From: an uncultured Prevotellaceae bacterium | Lineage (GTDB): Bacteria; Bacteroidota; Bacteroidia; Bacteroidales; Bacteroidaceae | Length of the DNA: 64,000 nt | NCBI GenBank assembly: GCA_900320255.1 | Contig: ONRS01000165.1 | Span: 1-64,000, forward strand | Reading direction: 5' to 3' | Part shown: piece after piece, positions 7,824 through 15,586 of the stretch | How positions within the stretch are numbered: the stretch's first letter is position 1 | Layout: every line of letters begins with the position of its first letter | Notes under the pieces: model-generated | Database searches by the model: none | What the model was told of the DNA's origin: nothing | The model's input: only the letters and a program-made list of their open reading frames with translations | Position numbers and translations under genes: made by a program

Positions 7824-9725
7824 TTAATTTTTAATTAGTATTTTCTTTCCATTCCTGATGTAGATGCTCCCCTTGGCTGGGTTGCTGACCGGACGGCCCT
7901 GCAGGTCGTAGTAGGTGTCGGATGACGGGTGCTGGGTGTTGACGTTATCGTTGACGTTATCGTTGACGTTATCGTTGACGTTGAAAGCGATACCGGTTGC
8001 CTCAGTGACGTAACGCAATCGGGGCGCAACGGCCATGCTGATGGGCTCGTCGCTTACGTACCATGCATATTCTCCTGTTGGCTGGTAGTGGTCGTCCCAT
8101 TCCTCTAAGTAGTGGTAGCTGGTGGTCTGTGCTCCGTCAGCACGGCGAATACAGTAGATGGCAATGTCGTCAGTGGCCGAGCCGTTGTCCGTATGGGGTA
8201 TTCCGCTAACGACGACGAAGAAGGGCTCACTGACGGTAACTGCAGGACTGAAGGCAAAGGTTGTCGGCACCACGTTGTGGGCGTCGTAGGCCAGTTCGCC
8301 GGCAGTCAGCGTGCTCTCTGCCAGTGTCTCGCCGGGCATGCCGTCGGCAGCTTCCTTTCGCAGGCTGACAGTGATGGGAGCTGACGGCGACACCGTGGTG
8401 GTAGAGTAGAAGTAGATGTTAACCGCATCAATCTCTGCTGGCACGGCCGGCGCATGGTAGTGTTCGGCAAAAGCCTCCATGCCCATCCAGTTAGTGCCGG
8501 CATAATATCCGTAGAAGCCTAAGGCTATGGCTCCGAACTGGTCAGAAGCCGTCTCTTCTGGCAGAATGTTCCATACCTCCTGCTGTCCTCCAGCCTGAAT
8601 GGAGGCACTCGACAGGATGTCCTCAGAAGAACCGGCAGCATTGCTTACGCTCAGGGAAAGGCCGTAGGTGCCCGCCTCCTGATAAACCACGGTGGGGTTT
8701 TGTTCGCTCGATGTGGCGGGGCTGCCGCCTTCGAAGGTCCACTGCCACTGGGTGGGGTTGCCTGTTGACAAGTCACGGAACTGCAGCGGAGTGCCTGTGG
8801 GTACGAAGCAGTAGGCGTAAGGCGAGAGGTAGCCCTCAATGGGTGTGCCAATCAGGGCTTTGGGAGCCATGTCGCTGACGTGGATGTATGCCTCGCGGGT
8901 ATAAGTGTCGCAGGTGTTGCCGTCGCTGACGGTCAGGCTGACGCTGTAGCTGCCTGGTGTGGAATAGGTGACGGTGGGGTGCTGCTCGCTTGATGTGGCG
9001 GGGCTGCCGCCTTCAAAGGTCCACTGCCACTGTGTGGGCGTGCCTTCTGAAGCATCGGTGAAGTGGACCTCTGTACCTGAGAAGATGTTGACGGTGGATG
9101 CTGCGGAACGGTCGCTCTGGCGCACTTTGAATCCGTCGATAAACACATTCTCACCGCCTGCGCCTGCATAGTTGAAGGAGAAGGTAACCTTCTTGCCTGC
9201 CCACGGGCTGAGGTCGAACACAAATTTTTCCCAGTTAGGTCCCGTGTAACCGTTGCTCTGTGCCCAGGCGAAGGTGCTCACTAACTGTGTGCGCTCGCCA
9301 GTCTGGGTGTCGGTGACGTAGAACTTCAGGTCTGCATAGACATACCAGACGGCATATAGCGAAAGGTAGTACTCCACGGTGCTGTTCTCACGAATGTCAA
9401 TGGTGGGCGATGTGGCCGTCTCGTCCTTGTCATTGTTAGCATACATGATGGCCAGCGACTTCTGGCTGCCAGCCTCGATGGTGGAGTAGGGGGGCTGGGC
9501 GGCCTGCCCGCTGAACTGCGGACGGTCTGTCAGCTGCCACGTTGAGGCTCCGCCAAGGTTATTGGTGTAAGTCCATTCCGATGCCTCGTCAGCCGTGTCC
9601 CATCCCTGTTGGTAATAGGTGACCGACGACTCTTCGGCAAAGAAATTTGCTGTTATCTGGGCCTGTGAACAAACGGCTGCTGCCGATAGCAGCCATACCA
9701 TGCAAAGTCTTACGTATTGTCTCAT
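7824..9725 (-). CDS. Secreted protein with two PKD domains and C-terminal sorting-like motif
   Basis: 633 residues. A signal peptide (AAAVCSQAQ) is followed by a jelly-roll-like N-terminal domain (about 25-210, with GWDTADEASEWTYTNN). Two PKD domains (about 215-285 and 300-375) share the segment PTQWQWTFEGGSPATSSEQ almost exactly, a recent duplication. A second beta-rich domain follows, and the protein ends with TYYDLQGRPVSNPAKGSIYI and NGKKILIKN. Just before the end, hexamers GTTGAC/GTTATC at 7938-7982 encode a run of Asn-Val-Asn-Asp. It is probably exported and displayed on the surface; no enzyme domain was recognised. Confidence 0.8.
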   Translation of the reverse strand: MRQYVRLCMVWLLSAAAVCSQAQITANFFAEESSVTYYQQGWDTADEASEWTYTNNLGGASTWQLTDRPQFSGQAAQPPYSTIEAGSQKSLAIMYANNDKDETATSPTIDIRENSTVEYYLSLYAVWYVYADLKFYVTDTQTGERTQLVSTFAWAQSNGYTGPNWEKFVFDLSPWAGKKVTFSFNYAGAGGENVFIDGFKVRQSDRSAASTVNIFSGTEVHFTDASEGTPTQWQWTFEGGSPATSSEQHPTVTYSTPGSYSVSLTVSDGNTCDTYTREAYIHVSDMAPKALIGTPIEGYLSPYAYCFVPTGTPLQFRDLSTGNPTQWQWTFEGGSPATSSEQNPTVVYQEAGTYGLSLSVSNAAGSSEDILSSASIQAGGQQEVWNILPEETASDQFGAIALGFYGYYAGTNWMGMEAFAEHYHAPAVPAEIDAVNIYFYSTTTVSPSAPITVSLRKEAADGMPGETLAESTLTAGELAYDAHNVVPTTFAFSPAVTVSEPFFVVVSGIPHTDNGSATDDIAIYCIRRADGAQTTSYHYLEEWDDHYQPTGEYAWYVSDEPISMAVAPRLRYVTEATGIAFNVNDNVNDNVNDNVNTQHPSSDTYYDLQGRPVSNPAKGSIYIRNGKKILIKN

Positions 9726-9754
9726 ATTCTCTGTTTTTGTTTAGTTTCTGTTTG

Positions 9755-9762
9755 CAAAGGTA
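9755..9762 (-). promoter_or_regulatory. TACCTTTG -7 box for the PKD-protein gene
   Basis: Minus-strand TACCTTTGC 29 nt before the start codon. It forms one end of the repeated divergent-promoter cassette. Confidence 0.7.
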
Positions 9763-9879
9763 CTACTTTTTTTAGTGAAGAATGAAGAATTTGTTACCGC
9801 AAACCGCTTATTTAACGTTTTTTTATTGATTGCCTCGCTCATTTCTCATTTCTCATTTCTCATTTCTCATTTTTCTTCG

Positions 9880-9887
9880 TACCTTTG
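9880..9887 (+). promoter_or_regulatory. TACCTTTG -7 box for the CCA-adding enzyme gene
   Basis: Only 5 nt separate the box from the ATG at 9893, so the transcript is expected to be leaderless. The box excludes the longer frame starting at 9830, which would translate the CATTTCT array. Confidence 0.75.
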
Positions 9888-9892
9888 CAACC

Positions 9893-11434
9893 ATGAAATT
9901 GTATAGTGACGAAGAACTGGCTCAGATTCTGGACCAGGACATATTCCATAAAATCAGTGATGTGGCCGATGACTTAGGACTGGAGTGCTATGTCGTGGGA
10001 GGCTATGTGCGTGACATTTTCCTTGAACGTCCCTCTGACGATATCGACGTGGTGGTGGTAGGCAGCGGCATTGTTGTGGCCGAAGAGCTGAAGCGCCGCC
10101 TTGGCCGCAGGGCTCACCTCAGCGTGTTCCGCAACTTCGGAACGGCACAGGTGAAGTATAGAGTGGAGAGTGGAGAGGGAAGAGTGGAGAGAGAAGTGGA
10201 GTTCGTAGGTGCCCGCCGTGAGAGCTACAGTCACGATTCGCGCAAGCCCATTGTGGAGGACGGCACGCTGGAGGATGACCAGAACCGCAGGGACTTTACC
10301 ATCAATGCCATGGCCATCTGCCTGAATAAGAAGCGATTCGGCGAACTCGTTGACCCCTTCAACGGACTGGCAGACCTCGAGGACGGCATTATTGCCACGC
10401 CGCTGGACCCCGACGTCACCTTCTCTGACGACCCGCTGCGCATGCTGCGCTGCATCCGCTTTGCCACCCAGCTGAACTTCCAGATAGAGGACGAGACGTT
10501 CGAAGGCCTGCAGCGCATGGCCGACCGCATCAAGATTGTCAGTGCAGAGCGCATTGGCGTGGAGATGAACAAAATCATGATGGCCAAGCACCCCAGCATA
10601 GGCTTTGAGTACTTGCAGCGCGCCGGCCTCCTGCAAATCATTCTGCCCGAACTGGCCGCACTCGACATTGTGGAGAAGAAGAACGGCCGTGCCCATAAGA
10701 ACAACTTCTACCACACGCTGGAGGTTTTAGAGAATGTAGTTAAGAGTGAAGAATTAAGAGTGAAGAGTGAAGAATCTCCTGCCGGTCAGAGGGCTGGCGC
10801 TAAAGGTGTGGCGGAAGCAAATTCTTCACTATTCACTATTCACTATTCACTTTACTTGCGCTGGGCCGCCCTGCTGCACGACGTGGGGAAGACGAAAACC
10901 AAGCGGTGGGACCCTGCCATAGGCTGGACCTTCCATAACCATAACTTCGTGGGGGCCAAGATGGTGCCCCAGATATTCCGCAGGCTGTCACTGCCCATGG
11001 ATGCTAAGATGAAGTACGTACAGAAGCTCGTTGACCTGCACATGCGCCCCATCGCCATTGCCGACAACGAGGTGACCGACTCCGCCGTGCGCCGTCTGCT
11101 GAACGATGCGGGTGACGACATCGATGACCTGATGACGCTCTGCGAGGCCGACATCACCAGTAAGAACGAGGTGCGCAAGAAAATCTTCCTGGAGAACTTC
11201 CGCATGGTGCGCGAAAAGCTGGCCGACCTCAAGGACAAGGACTATGTGCGCCTGCTGCAGCCCGTCATCGACGGTAATGAGATTATGCAGCTGTTCAACC
11301 TGAAACCCAGCCGTGAGGTGGGCATCCTCAAGCAGACGCTGAAGGACGCCGTGCTCGACAACCGGGTGCCTAACGAGCGCGAGCCGCTCATGCAGCTGCT
11401 ACAGCAGAAAGCCCGCGAAATGGGGCTGGCTTAG
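9893..11434 (+). CDS. CCA-adding tRNA nucleotidyltransferase / poly(A) polymerase family, with HD domain
   Basis: 513 residues. The N-terminal nucleotidyltransferase head has VVGGYVRDIFLERPSDDIDV (catalytic DxD), then the RNA-binding region (TFSDDPLRMLRCIRFATQL), and an HD hydrolase domain starting LRWAALLHDVGKTKTKRWD. Its likely job is to add or repair the 3' CCA of tRNA. Between the helix HTLEVLENV and the HD motif is a segment of about 38 residues (VKSEELRVKSEESPAGQRAG...SSLFTIHYSLY) encoded by an inverted pair of heptamer arrays, which relatives lack as far as I know. A smaller repeat run near 10161-10195 encodes ESGEGRVERE. Confidence 0.92.
   Translation: MKLYSDEELAQILDQDIFHKISDVADDLGLECYVVGGYVRDIFLERPSDDIDVVVVGSGIVVAEELKRRLGRRAHLSVFRNFGTAQVKYRVESGEGRVEREVEFVGARRESYSHDSRKPIVEDGTLEDDQNRRDFTINAMAICLNKKRFGELVDPFNGLADLEDGIIATPLDPDVTFSDDPLRMLRCIRFATQLNFQIEDETFEGLQRMADRIKIVSAERIGVEMNKIMMAKHPSIGFEYLQRAGLLQIILPELAALDIVEKKNGRAHKNNFYHTLEVLENVVKSEELRVKSEESPAGQRAGAKGVAEANSSLFTIHYSLYLRWAALLHDVGKTKTKRWDPAIGWTFHNHNFVGAKMVPQIFRRLSLPMDAKMKYVQKLVDLHMRPIAIADNEVTDSAVRRLLNDAGDDIDDLMTLCEADITSKNEVRKKIFLENFRMVREKLADLKDKDYVRLLQPVIDGNEIMQLFNLKPSREVGILKQTLKDAVLDNRVPNEREPLMQLLQQKAREMGLA
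10739..10854. repeat. Heptamer inverted-repeat element inserted in frame in the CCA-adding enzyme gene
   Basis: Left arm: AGTGAAG/AATTAAG heptamers (10744-10775). Centre: about 45 nt, GC-rich. Right arm: TTCACTA heptamers (10820-10852). The arms are complementary. The right junction GCGGAAGCAAATTCTTCACT matches the cassette edge at 26375 (GCGGCAGCAAATTCTTCATT), so this is the same repeat family. It reads through without a stop. Confidence 0.85.
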
Positions 11435-11495
11435 GTTGATGGCCCTGGCTGCGAAAATCTTCTACAACTTCTATAATTTCTATCCCCTCTATACT

Positions 11496-12452
11496 ATGGA
11501 CTTAAAAGGACTTTACCGTGCTGACGAGCACCGCTATGATGGTGCTGAGAACATGTTTACACGCTGTGGACGCAGTGGCGTGCTGCTACCCAAAGTGAGC
11601 CTCGGCTTCTGGCATAACTTCGGAAGTGTTGACCCCTACGAGCGTAGCCGGGCCATTACCCACTACGCCTTCGACCACGGCATCACCCACTTCGACCTGG
11701 CCAACAACTATGGCCCCGTCTATGGCTCGGCTGAGGAGACCATGGGCCGGCTCATGGACGACGACTTCCGGCCCTACCGCGACGAGCTGTTCATCTCTAC
11801 CAAGGCCGGTTACGACATGTGGCCCGGACCCTACGGCGACCACGGTTCACGCAAATACCTCATGGCCAGCCTCGACCAGAGCCTCCGACGCATGCACCTG
11901 GACTATGTGGACCTCTTCTACAGTCACCGCTTCGACCCAGACACACCCATGGAAGAGACGCTGCAGGCACTTGTTGACATTGTCCGTGCCGGCAAGGCCC
12001 TCTATGTCGGCATCAGCAACTGGCCCTTGGAGCCGCTGAAGTTCGCCACGGAGTATCTGCGCCAGCGTGACGTGCCGCTGTTCATCTATCAGGGACGCCT
12101 CAACCGCCTCAACCGTGAGCCTATTGACCAGGGCATCCTCCGCTTCTGCCACGAGCAGGGCATAGGCTTCATCGCCTTCTCGCCACTGGCACAGGGCCTG
12201 CTCACCAACCGTTACCTCGATGGCATACCGGCTGACTCGCGCATGGCGAAAGGTAAGTTCCTCACAGCTGACCGACTCACGCCCGACATGATGGACTATC
12301 TCCGTCAGCTGAAGGCAGAGGCTGAGGCCGAGGGCCGCACCATTGCCGCCAACGCCCTCCGTTGGGTGCTCCAGCAGCAGGGTGTCACCTCCGTCCTTGT
12401 CGGTGCCAGCTCCGTTGAGCAGCTCAAGACCAATCTGGCTTGCATAGAATAA
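11496..12452 (+). CDS. Aldo/keto reductase, YghZ-like
   Basis: 318 residues, NADPH-dependent oxidoreductase TIM barrel. Visible motifs: HFDLANNYGP (catalytic Asp/Tyr region), FISTKAGYDMWPGPYGDHGS, DYVDLFYSHRFD, and a C-terminal cofactor-binding stretch VTSVLVGASSVEQL. The opening MFTRCGRSGVLLPKVSLGFWHNFG and the glycine-rich loop resemble E. coli YghZ, which reduces L-glyceraldehyde 3-phosphate; that substrate is an inference here. I start at MDLKGLY; the longer frame adds a low-complexity tail (NFYNFYPLY). It follows the CCA enzyme by 61 nt on the same strand. Confidence 0.88.
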   Translation: MDLKGLYRADEHRYDGAENMFTRCGRSGVLLPKVSLGFWHNFGSVDPYERSRAITHYAFDHGITHFDLANNYGPVYGSAEETMGRLMDDDFRPYRDELFISTKAGYDMWPGPYGDHGSRKYLMASLDQSLRRMHLDYVDLFYSHRFDPDTPMEETLQALVDIVRAGKALYVGISNWPLEPLKFATEYLRQRDVPLFIYQGRLNRLNREPIDQGILRFCHEQGIGFIAFSPLAQGLLTNRYLDGIPADSRMAKGKFLTADRLTPDMMDYLRQLKAEAEAEGRTIAANALRWVLQQQGVTSVLVGASSVEQLKTNLACIE

Positions 12453-12476
12453 AGCAGAATTTCGTCAAAAATTGCA

Positions 12477-12903
12477 AACACCTACCTCCAAACGTCTGAA
12501 ACGCCGATGCACACTGGGTTTCGGGCACGGTAGGTGTTGCCCTAACACCTACCTATGACCTACCTAACACCTACCTCAACACCTACCTGATGAGGTGACT
12601 AATGGCTCGTAAATAGCATGGTTTATACTGCGAAAGTGGCATATTTGGCTGGCTAAGTGGCATGTTTATGTAGTGAAAACGGCACTTTTAGTACAGCAAA
12701 GTGGCACTTTGAGTAAGGAGAAGTGCCTCTTCTCTTGGAGAGAAACGGCACTTCTCTTGGGGAGAAACGGCATTTTATTTCGTAGGTAGGTGATAAGGTA
12801 GGTGTTAGGTAGGTGTCAGGTAGGTGTTAGGGCAACACCTACCGTGCCTCAAACGCTTTGTGCATCGTGGTTTCAGCGCGTTAGAGGTAGGTGGTAGGTG
12901 TTT
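12477..12903. repeat. Large inverted-repeat element with CACCTACC-rich arms
   Basis: The arms 12477-12588 and 12782-12903 are imperfect inverted repeats of about 110-120 nt, sharing the stretches GCACGGTAGGTGTTGCCCTA and GATGCAC in complement and built of CACCTACC motifs spaced 10-12 nt apart. The loop between them is the 22-nt array at 12592-12788. There is no open frame of note and no transposase. With the Fic relic this fills the 774-bp gap between genes. Confidence 0.85.
12592..12788. repeat. 22-nt periodic degenerate repeat array 1
   Basis: Core motifs (GTGGCA, ACGGCA or GTGCCT) start at 12636, 12657, 12679, 12701, 12723, 12745 and 12767: spacings of 21, 22, 22, 22, 22, 22. A weaker unit at 12614 also keeps the phase. 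Each unit ends in an A-run (GAAA, CAAA or GAGAA); the middle of the unit varies, with neighbouring units most alike. It resembles the minus strand of array 3. Confidence 0.88.
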
Positions 12904-13012
12904 TCTTGAATGCCGTCAATCTCCTCGTTCCCACGGTGGAAACCTTTTCGATTATTGTTGGTGTCTCATAACCTTATGGTTTAGTTAGGACAACCCTATG
13001 GATTAGGTAAGT

Positions 13013-13166
13013 ATTAGGGAAGGCAATGGCCGCTCAACACGTATCTGGCTTGACCTTATCTTCAAGAAGCGTATGAAAATGTGTGTGGACTGGAGCCAGA
13101 TTGATAAGCGGGAATATCTTCATGAAGGGCATTGACTATTCGTACTACTACGAACAAGAAGAATGA
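13013..13166 (+). pseudogene. Fic-family protein relic
   Basis: Two fragments of one Fic protein in different frames. 13013-13118 encodes [18 protein letters not shown] followed by a piece ending [12 protein letters not shown]: the Fic core motif (H)PFxxGNGRxxR and the helix after it. 13119-13166 encodes [15 protein letters not shown] and a stop, the typical Fic C-terminus. The part between, and everything before REGNGR including the catalytic His, is missing. Intact Fic proteins AMPylate or otherwise modify targets; this remnant cannot. Confidence 0.72.
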
Positions 13167-13226
13167 AATCACAAGAACAGGTTTTTGATTCGTTCTTAAT
13201 AATCATCATGCTCTTTTGTTTGCATT

Positions 13227-15497
13227 TTACAGATCCCCATTTAGCAGTTTGGTGACCTCTGCGGGATTAAGGGCCCACTCGTAGGTATAGGCTTCGTCGG
13301 CTTGAGCGGCTTCTTCGACGCGGACGAGGTGTTGGGCCTGCACCTTGATGTCGAGGAGCTGGCCGATGGTGAGCTTGGAGGAGAGCTTGCGGAGCAGGAC
13401 TTCCACCGAGGTGCTGTCGGCACCTCGCAGGGTTTGGGCGGTGAAGGGCATTTCGAGCCAGATGATTTCACGCTTGGCAACGTCGAGCACGCCAAACACC
13501 AAGCCCTTGGAGAGGTTGCCCTCGCTGATGCGAACCATGTGCTGCACACAGGAGGGGTCGTAGGCAACGCCTGTTTCCTCTGATAGCTGCATGGGGTAGG
13601 CAGAACTCATCCAACCCACTACTAAGTTTGGCGACAGGGCTCCCGTGGAGTAGGCGTTGCAGGTAAAGGTGGCATACTTGGCACCGGCGGCCTGCAGTTC
13701 AGACAATGACAGCTCAATATATTCAGCGGTACCCACCATTTCGGGAATGCTACGTATGTCGCCCGAGTGCTTGGCTCCCACGCAGGTCAGGTTATAGTAG
13801 GCACACTCAGCCACTTCGCCGTTTGGCAAAGAGATACGGCAGCTAAGATCCATGTCTAAATGCTGAGCATGCAGGCCCTTTCCCCATTGCAGGAAGAGGC
13901 GTACGGCATCACCCTCAACGGGAAAACGGGTGCCCATGAGGGCGCACGATGTGTCCTGTATGGTTGTGGAACGGTCGCCCACGCTGACGGGGATGTTGTA
14001 AAGTGCGGGGTCGATGTAGATGGAGGGTGATGGGTGTTGGGTGTTGGCGAAACGACGGGCAATGGAGACTTTGTAGAGTTCGGTTACTGCAGCTACCATT
14101 GCCTTGCGGCTTTCGGCATCGTAAAGGGCCAAAAGCTTGTTGGGCGCAAGGGGATAAGTAACACCCGTGATGGGACGGGCGAGGCGCGTCGCCTCGGTGT
14201 CGAAGTAGTTCTCGGCGGCATTGCCTAACGAGAGCAGCAATCGGGCAGGCAGCTGGTCGGCAATTTCTGAGAAAGCACTAAGCACACGTTCGCTGCCAAA
14301 GCGCAGCATGGTGGCAAACAGGCAACGGGCGAAACGGCCAGGATAATCCTTCAGCAGCAAGAGCGTCGCATCTGCATCATTCTCTTTGTGGGCTTTGTCA
14401 ACGCATCCCTGCCAGGTGGTGTAGTCCTGCTTGTAGAAAACGTCAAGAATCTCAGCCAGATGGTCAAAGCCCCTTTTACGGGAGTATTCCCCCAGACGGA
14501 GGGCACGAATCATGCGTACCCACATGCCCCGCTTGGGGTGCATGTTTTCTGCAGCTTGTCGGGCAGTCATGGGGACTGCATTCAGCCAACGTGCCACCCG
14601 CTGGCAAGTGGGGCGGTCGTACTTCAGCTGTAACTTCTGCTTCATGGCCTTGGCGGCATCTTCACTTTTGTCGAGTGGTTCCCATAAATGCGAATACAAC
14701 TTACGGGCATGAGCTACCAGCGTCTTCGGCTCAATGAGTTGCACGTAGCCCGTTTTTTCGTACCAAAGGTAACGCAAAATGTCGGTGGGTGTCTTCAGCA
14801 GCATTGATGCCTCGTCGGCTTTGCCTTGTGCCACCAACAGGTTGACGACGAGCATGGCCGTCTCCTTCATGGTGATACTTACATCTTGAGGCAGGGGGAA
14901 CAGCGGCAGCAGTTGCTCCAGGGAGTCCTTCTGCGTGGCATCGAGCGGTGTGGCTGAGGTTAGCAGCGAATGGAACACTTGCTCCATTTCCGTCATGGTG
15001 AAAAGACGCAGCTCCTTCAGCTTGCAGGCTTGTCCCTTATAGACGAAGCCGGTCGTATGGAACGGTGTGCCGCAAAAAGGGCAGCCGTTGTAGCGCTCCA
15101 GGGGGAAGGTGCCGTCAGGAATCAGATGGCCGCAGGGCAGGGTGGCGCCCTTAAAGCCTGCCTCCTCGCCAAACATGTTAGCCAGGAGGGTGAGAAAATG
15201 ATCGGCCCATGTCTCACCCGTGGGTACGTTCCAGCCTTTCACCAGTGGTGCCCAGTTGAGGTTGATGCCCATCACATCGTTGATGCATGTGGTAATGTCT
15301 GCCAGCTGTTCAATGGGAATGGTAGCCAGTGCACGCAGCAGTTCTTCGCTGACGCAGTAGCCTGTCTCTCTCAGTCTGGCGACGAAAGCCATGACGGGCA
15401 CTGATGCCTCAGCATGCATGGGGATGTTTTCACGCTGGATGTCGAGGAAGACTGCCCGATAGCGCAGGGCGACGTTTGTCAGAGTCTTGTTGTTCAT
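13227..15497 (-). CDS. RING-like zinc-binding protein with TerD-like C-terminal domain (MXAN_6230/SCO0854-like)
   Basis: 756 residues, no signal peptide or membrane segment. Near residues 120-145 is a half-RING-like cluster, LPCGHLIPDGTFPLER then CPFCGTPF (C122, H124, C139, C142). A long helical middle section follows. The C-terminal third (about 490-700) resembles TerD-type stress domains: LDMDLSCRI, ECAYYNLTCVGAKHSGDI and YIELSLSEL recall the TerD pattern of DLD, YNN, HSGD and acidic strand. I identify it tentatively with the MXAN_6230/SCO0854 RING family. No other ter genes are nearby. A short GGGTGTT repeat at 14028-14046 encodes NTQHPS. Confidence 0.7.
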   Translation of the reverse strand: MNNKTLTNVALRYRAVFLDIQRENIPMHAEASVPVMAFVARLRETGYCVSEELLRALATIPIEQLADITTCINDVMGINLNWAPLVKGWNVPTGETWADHFLTLLANMFGEEAGFKGATLPCGHLIPDGTFPLERYNGCPFCGTPFHTTGFVYKGQACKLKELRLFTMTEMEQVFHSLLTSATPLDATQKDSLEQLLPLFPLPQDVSITMKETAMLVVNLLVAQGKADEASMLLKTPTDILRYLWYEKTGYVQLIEPKTLVAHARKLYSHLWEPLDKSEDAAKAMKQKLQLKYDRPTCQRVARWLNAVPMTARQAAENMHPKRGMWVRMIRALRLGEYSRKRGFDHLAEILDVFYKQDYTTWQGCVDKAHKENDADATLLLLKDYPGRFARCLFATMLRFGSERVLSAFSEIADQLPARLLLSLGNAAENYFDTEATRLARPITGVTYPLAPNKLLALYDAESRKAMVAAVTELYKVSIARRFANTQHPSPSIYIDPALYNIPVSVGDRSTTIQDTSCALMGTRFPVEGDAVRLFLQWGKGLHAQHLDMDLSCRISLPNGEVAECAYYNLTCVGAKHSGDIRSIPEMVGTAEYIELSLSELQAAGAKYATFTCNAYSTGALSPNLVVGWMSSAYPMQLSEETGVAYDPSCVQHMVRISEGNLSKGLVFGVLDVAKREIIWLEMPFTAQTLRGADSTSVEVLLRKLSSKLTIGQLLDIKVQAQHLVRVEEAAQADEAYTYEWALNPAEVTKLLNGDL

Positions 15498-15509
15498 ATA
15501 GCCTGAATA

Positions 15510-15517
15510 TAAAGGTA
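15510..15517 (-). promoter_or_regulatory. Weak -7-like box upstream of the RING/TerD-like gene
   Basis: Minus-strand TACCTTTA, one base off consensus, about 12 nt upstream of the start codon. A GC-rich dyad (GGGGCCC with CCGGTAATACCGG, about 15541-15561) next to it may terminate the sigma-factor transcript. Confidence 0.35.
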
Positions 15518-15586
15518 ATTGAGGAACTAAAAGAACCGAGCCGGGGCCCGGTAATACCGGTTGGAGTAAGTCCCTCTTGGACCTTA

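Larger units (their letters stand above)
9754..9889. repeat. Divergent-promoter repeat cassette, copy A
   Basis: About 135 bp bounded by outward-facing TACCTTTG boxes. Order: promoter, T-run, GAATGAA heptamers (two), a core containing CCGCAAACCGCTTATTTAAC and ATTGATTGCCTCGCTC, four CATTTCT heptamers, then the opposite promoter. The reverse complement of 26289-26434 matches it almost base for base, except that copy B has about two extra GAATGAA units. A diverged third copy is at 31197-31340. Confidence 0.9.

Noticed and set aside
9830..9892. Earlier start for the CCA-adding enzyme
   Set aside because: It would translate the CATTTCT array and lies upstream of the promoter box.
12477..12903. 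Insertion sequence or MITE
   Set aside because: Long inverted arms are present, but there is no transposase, no clear target duplication, and the arms are internally repetitive, so I describe it only as an inverted-repeat element.
12453..13226. Diversity-generating retroelement
   Set aside because: Repeats are suggestive, but no reverse transcriptase or template/variable pair exists in the window.
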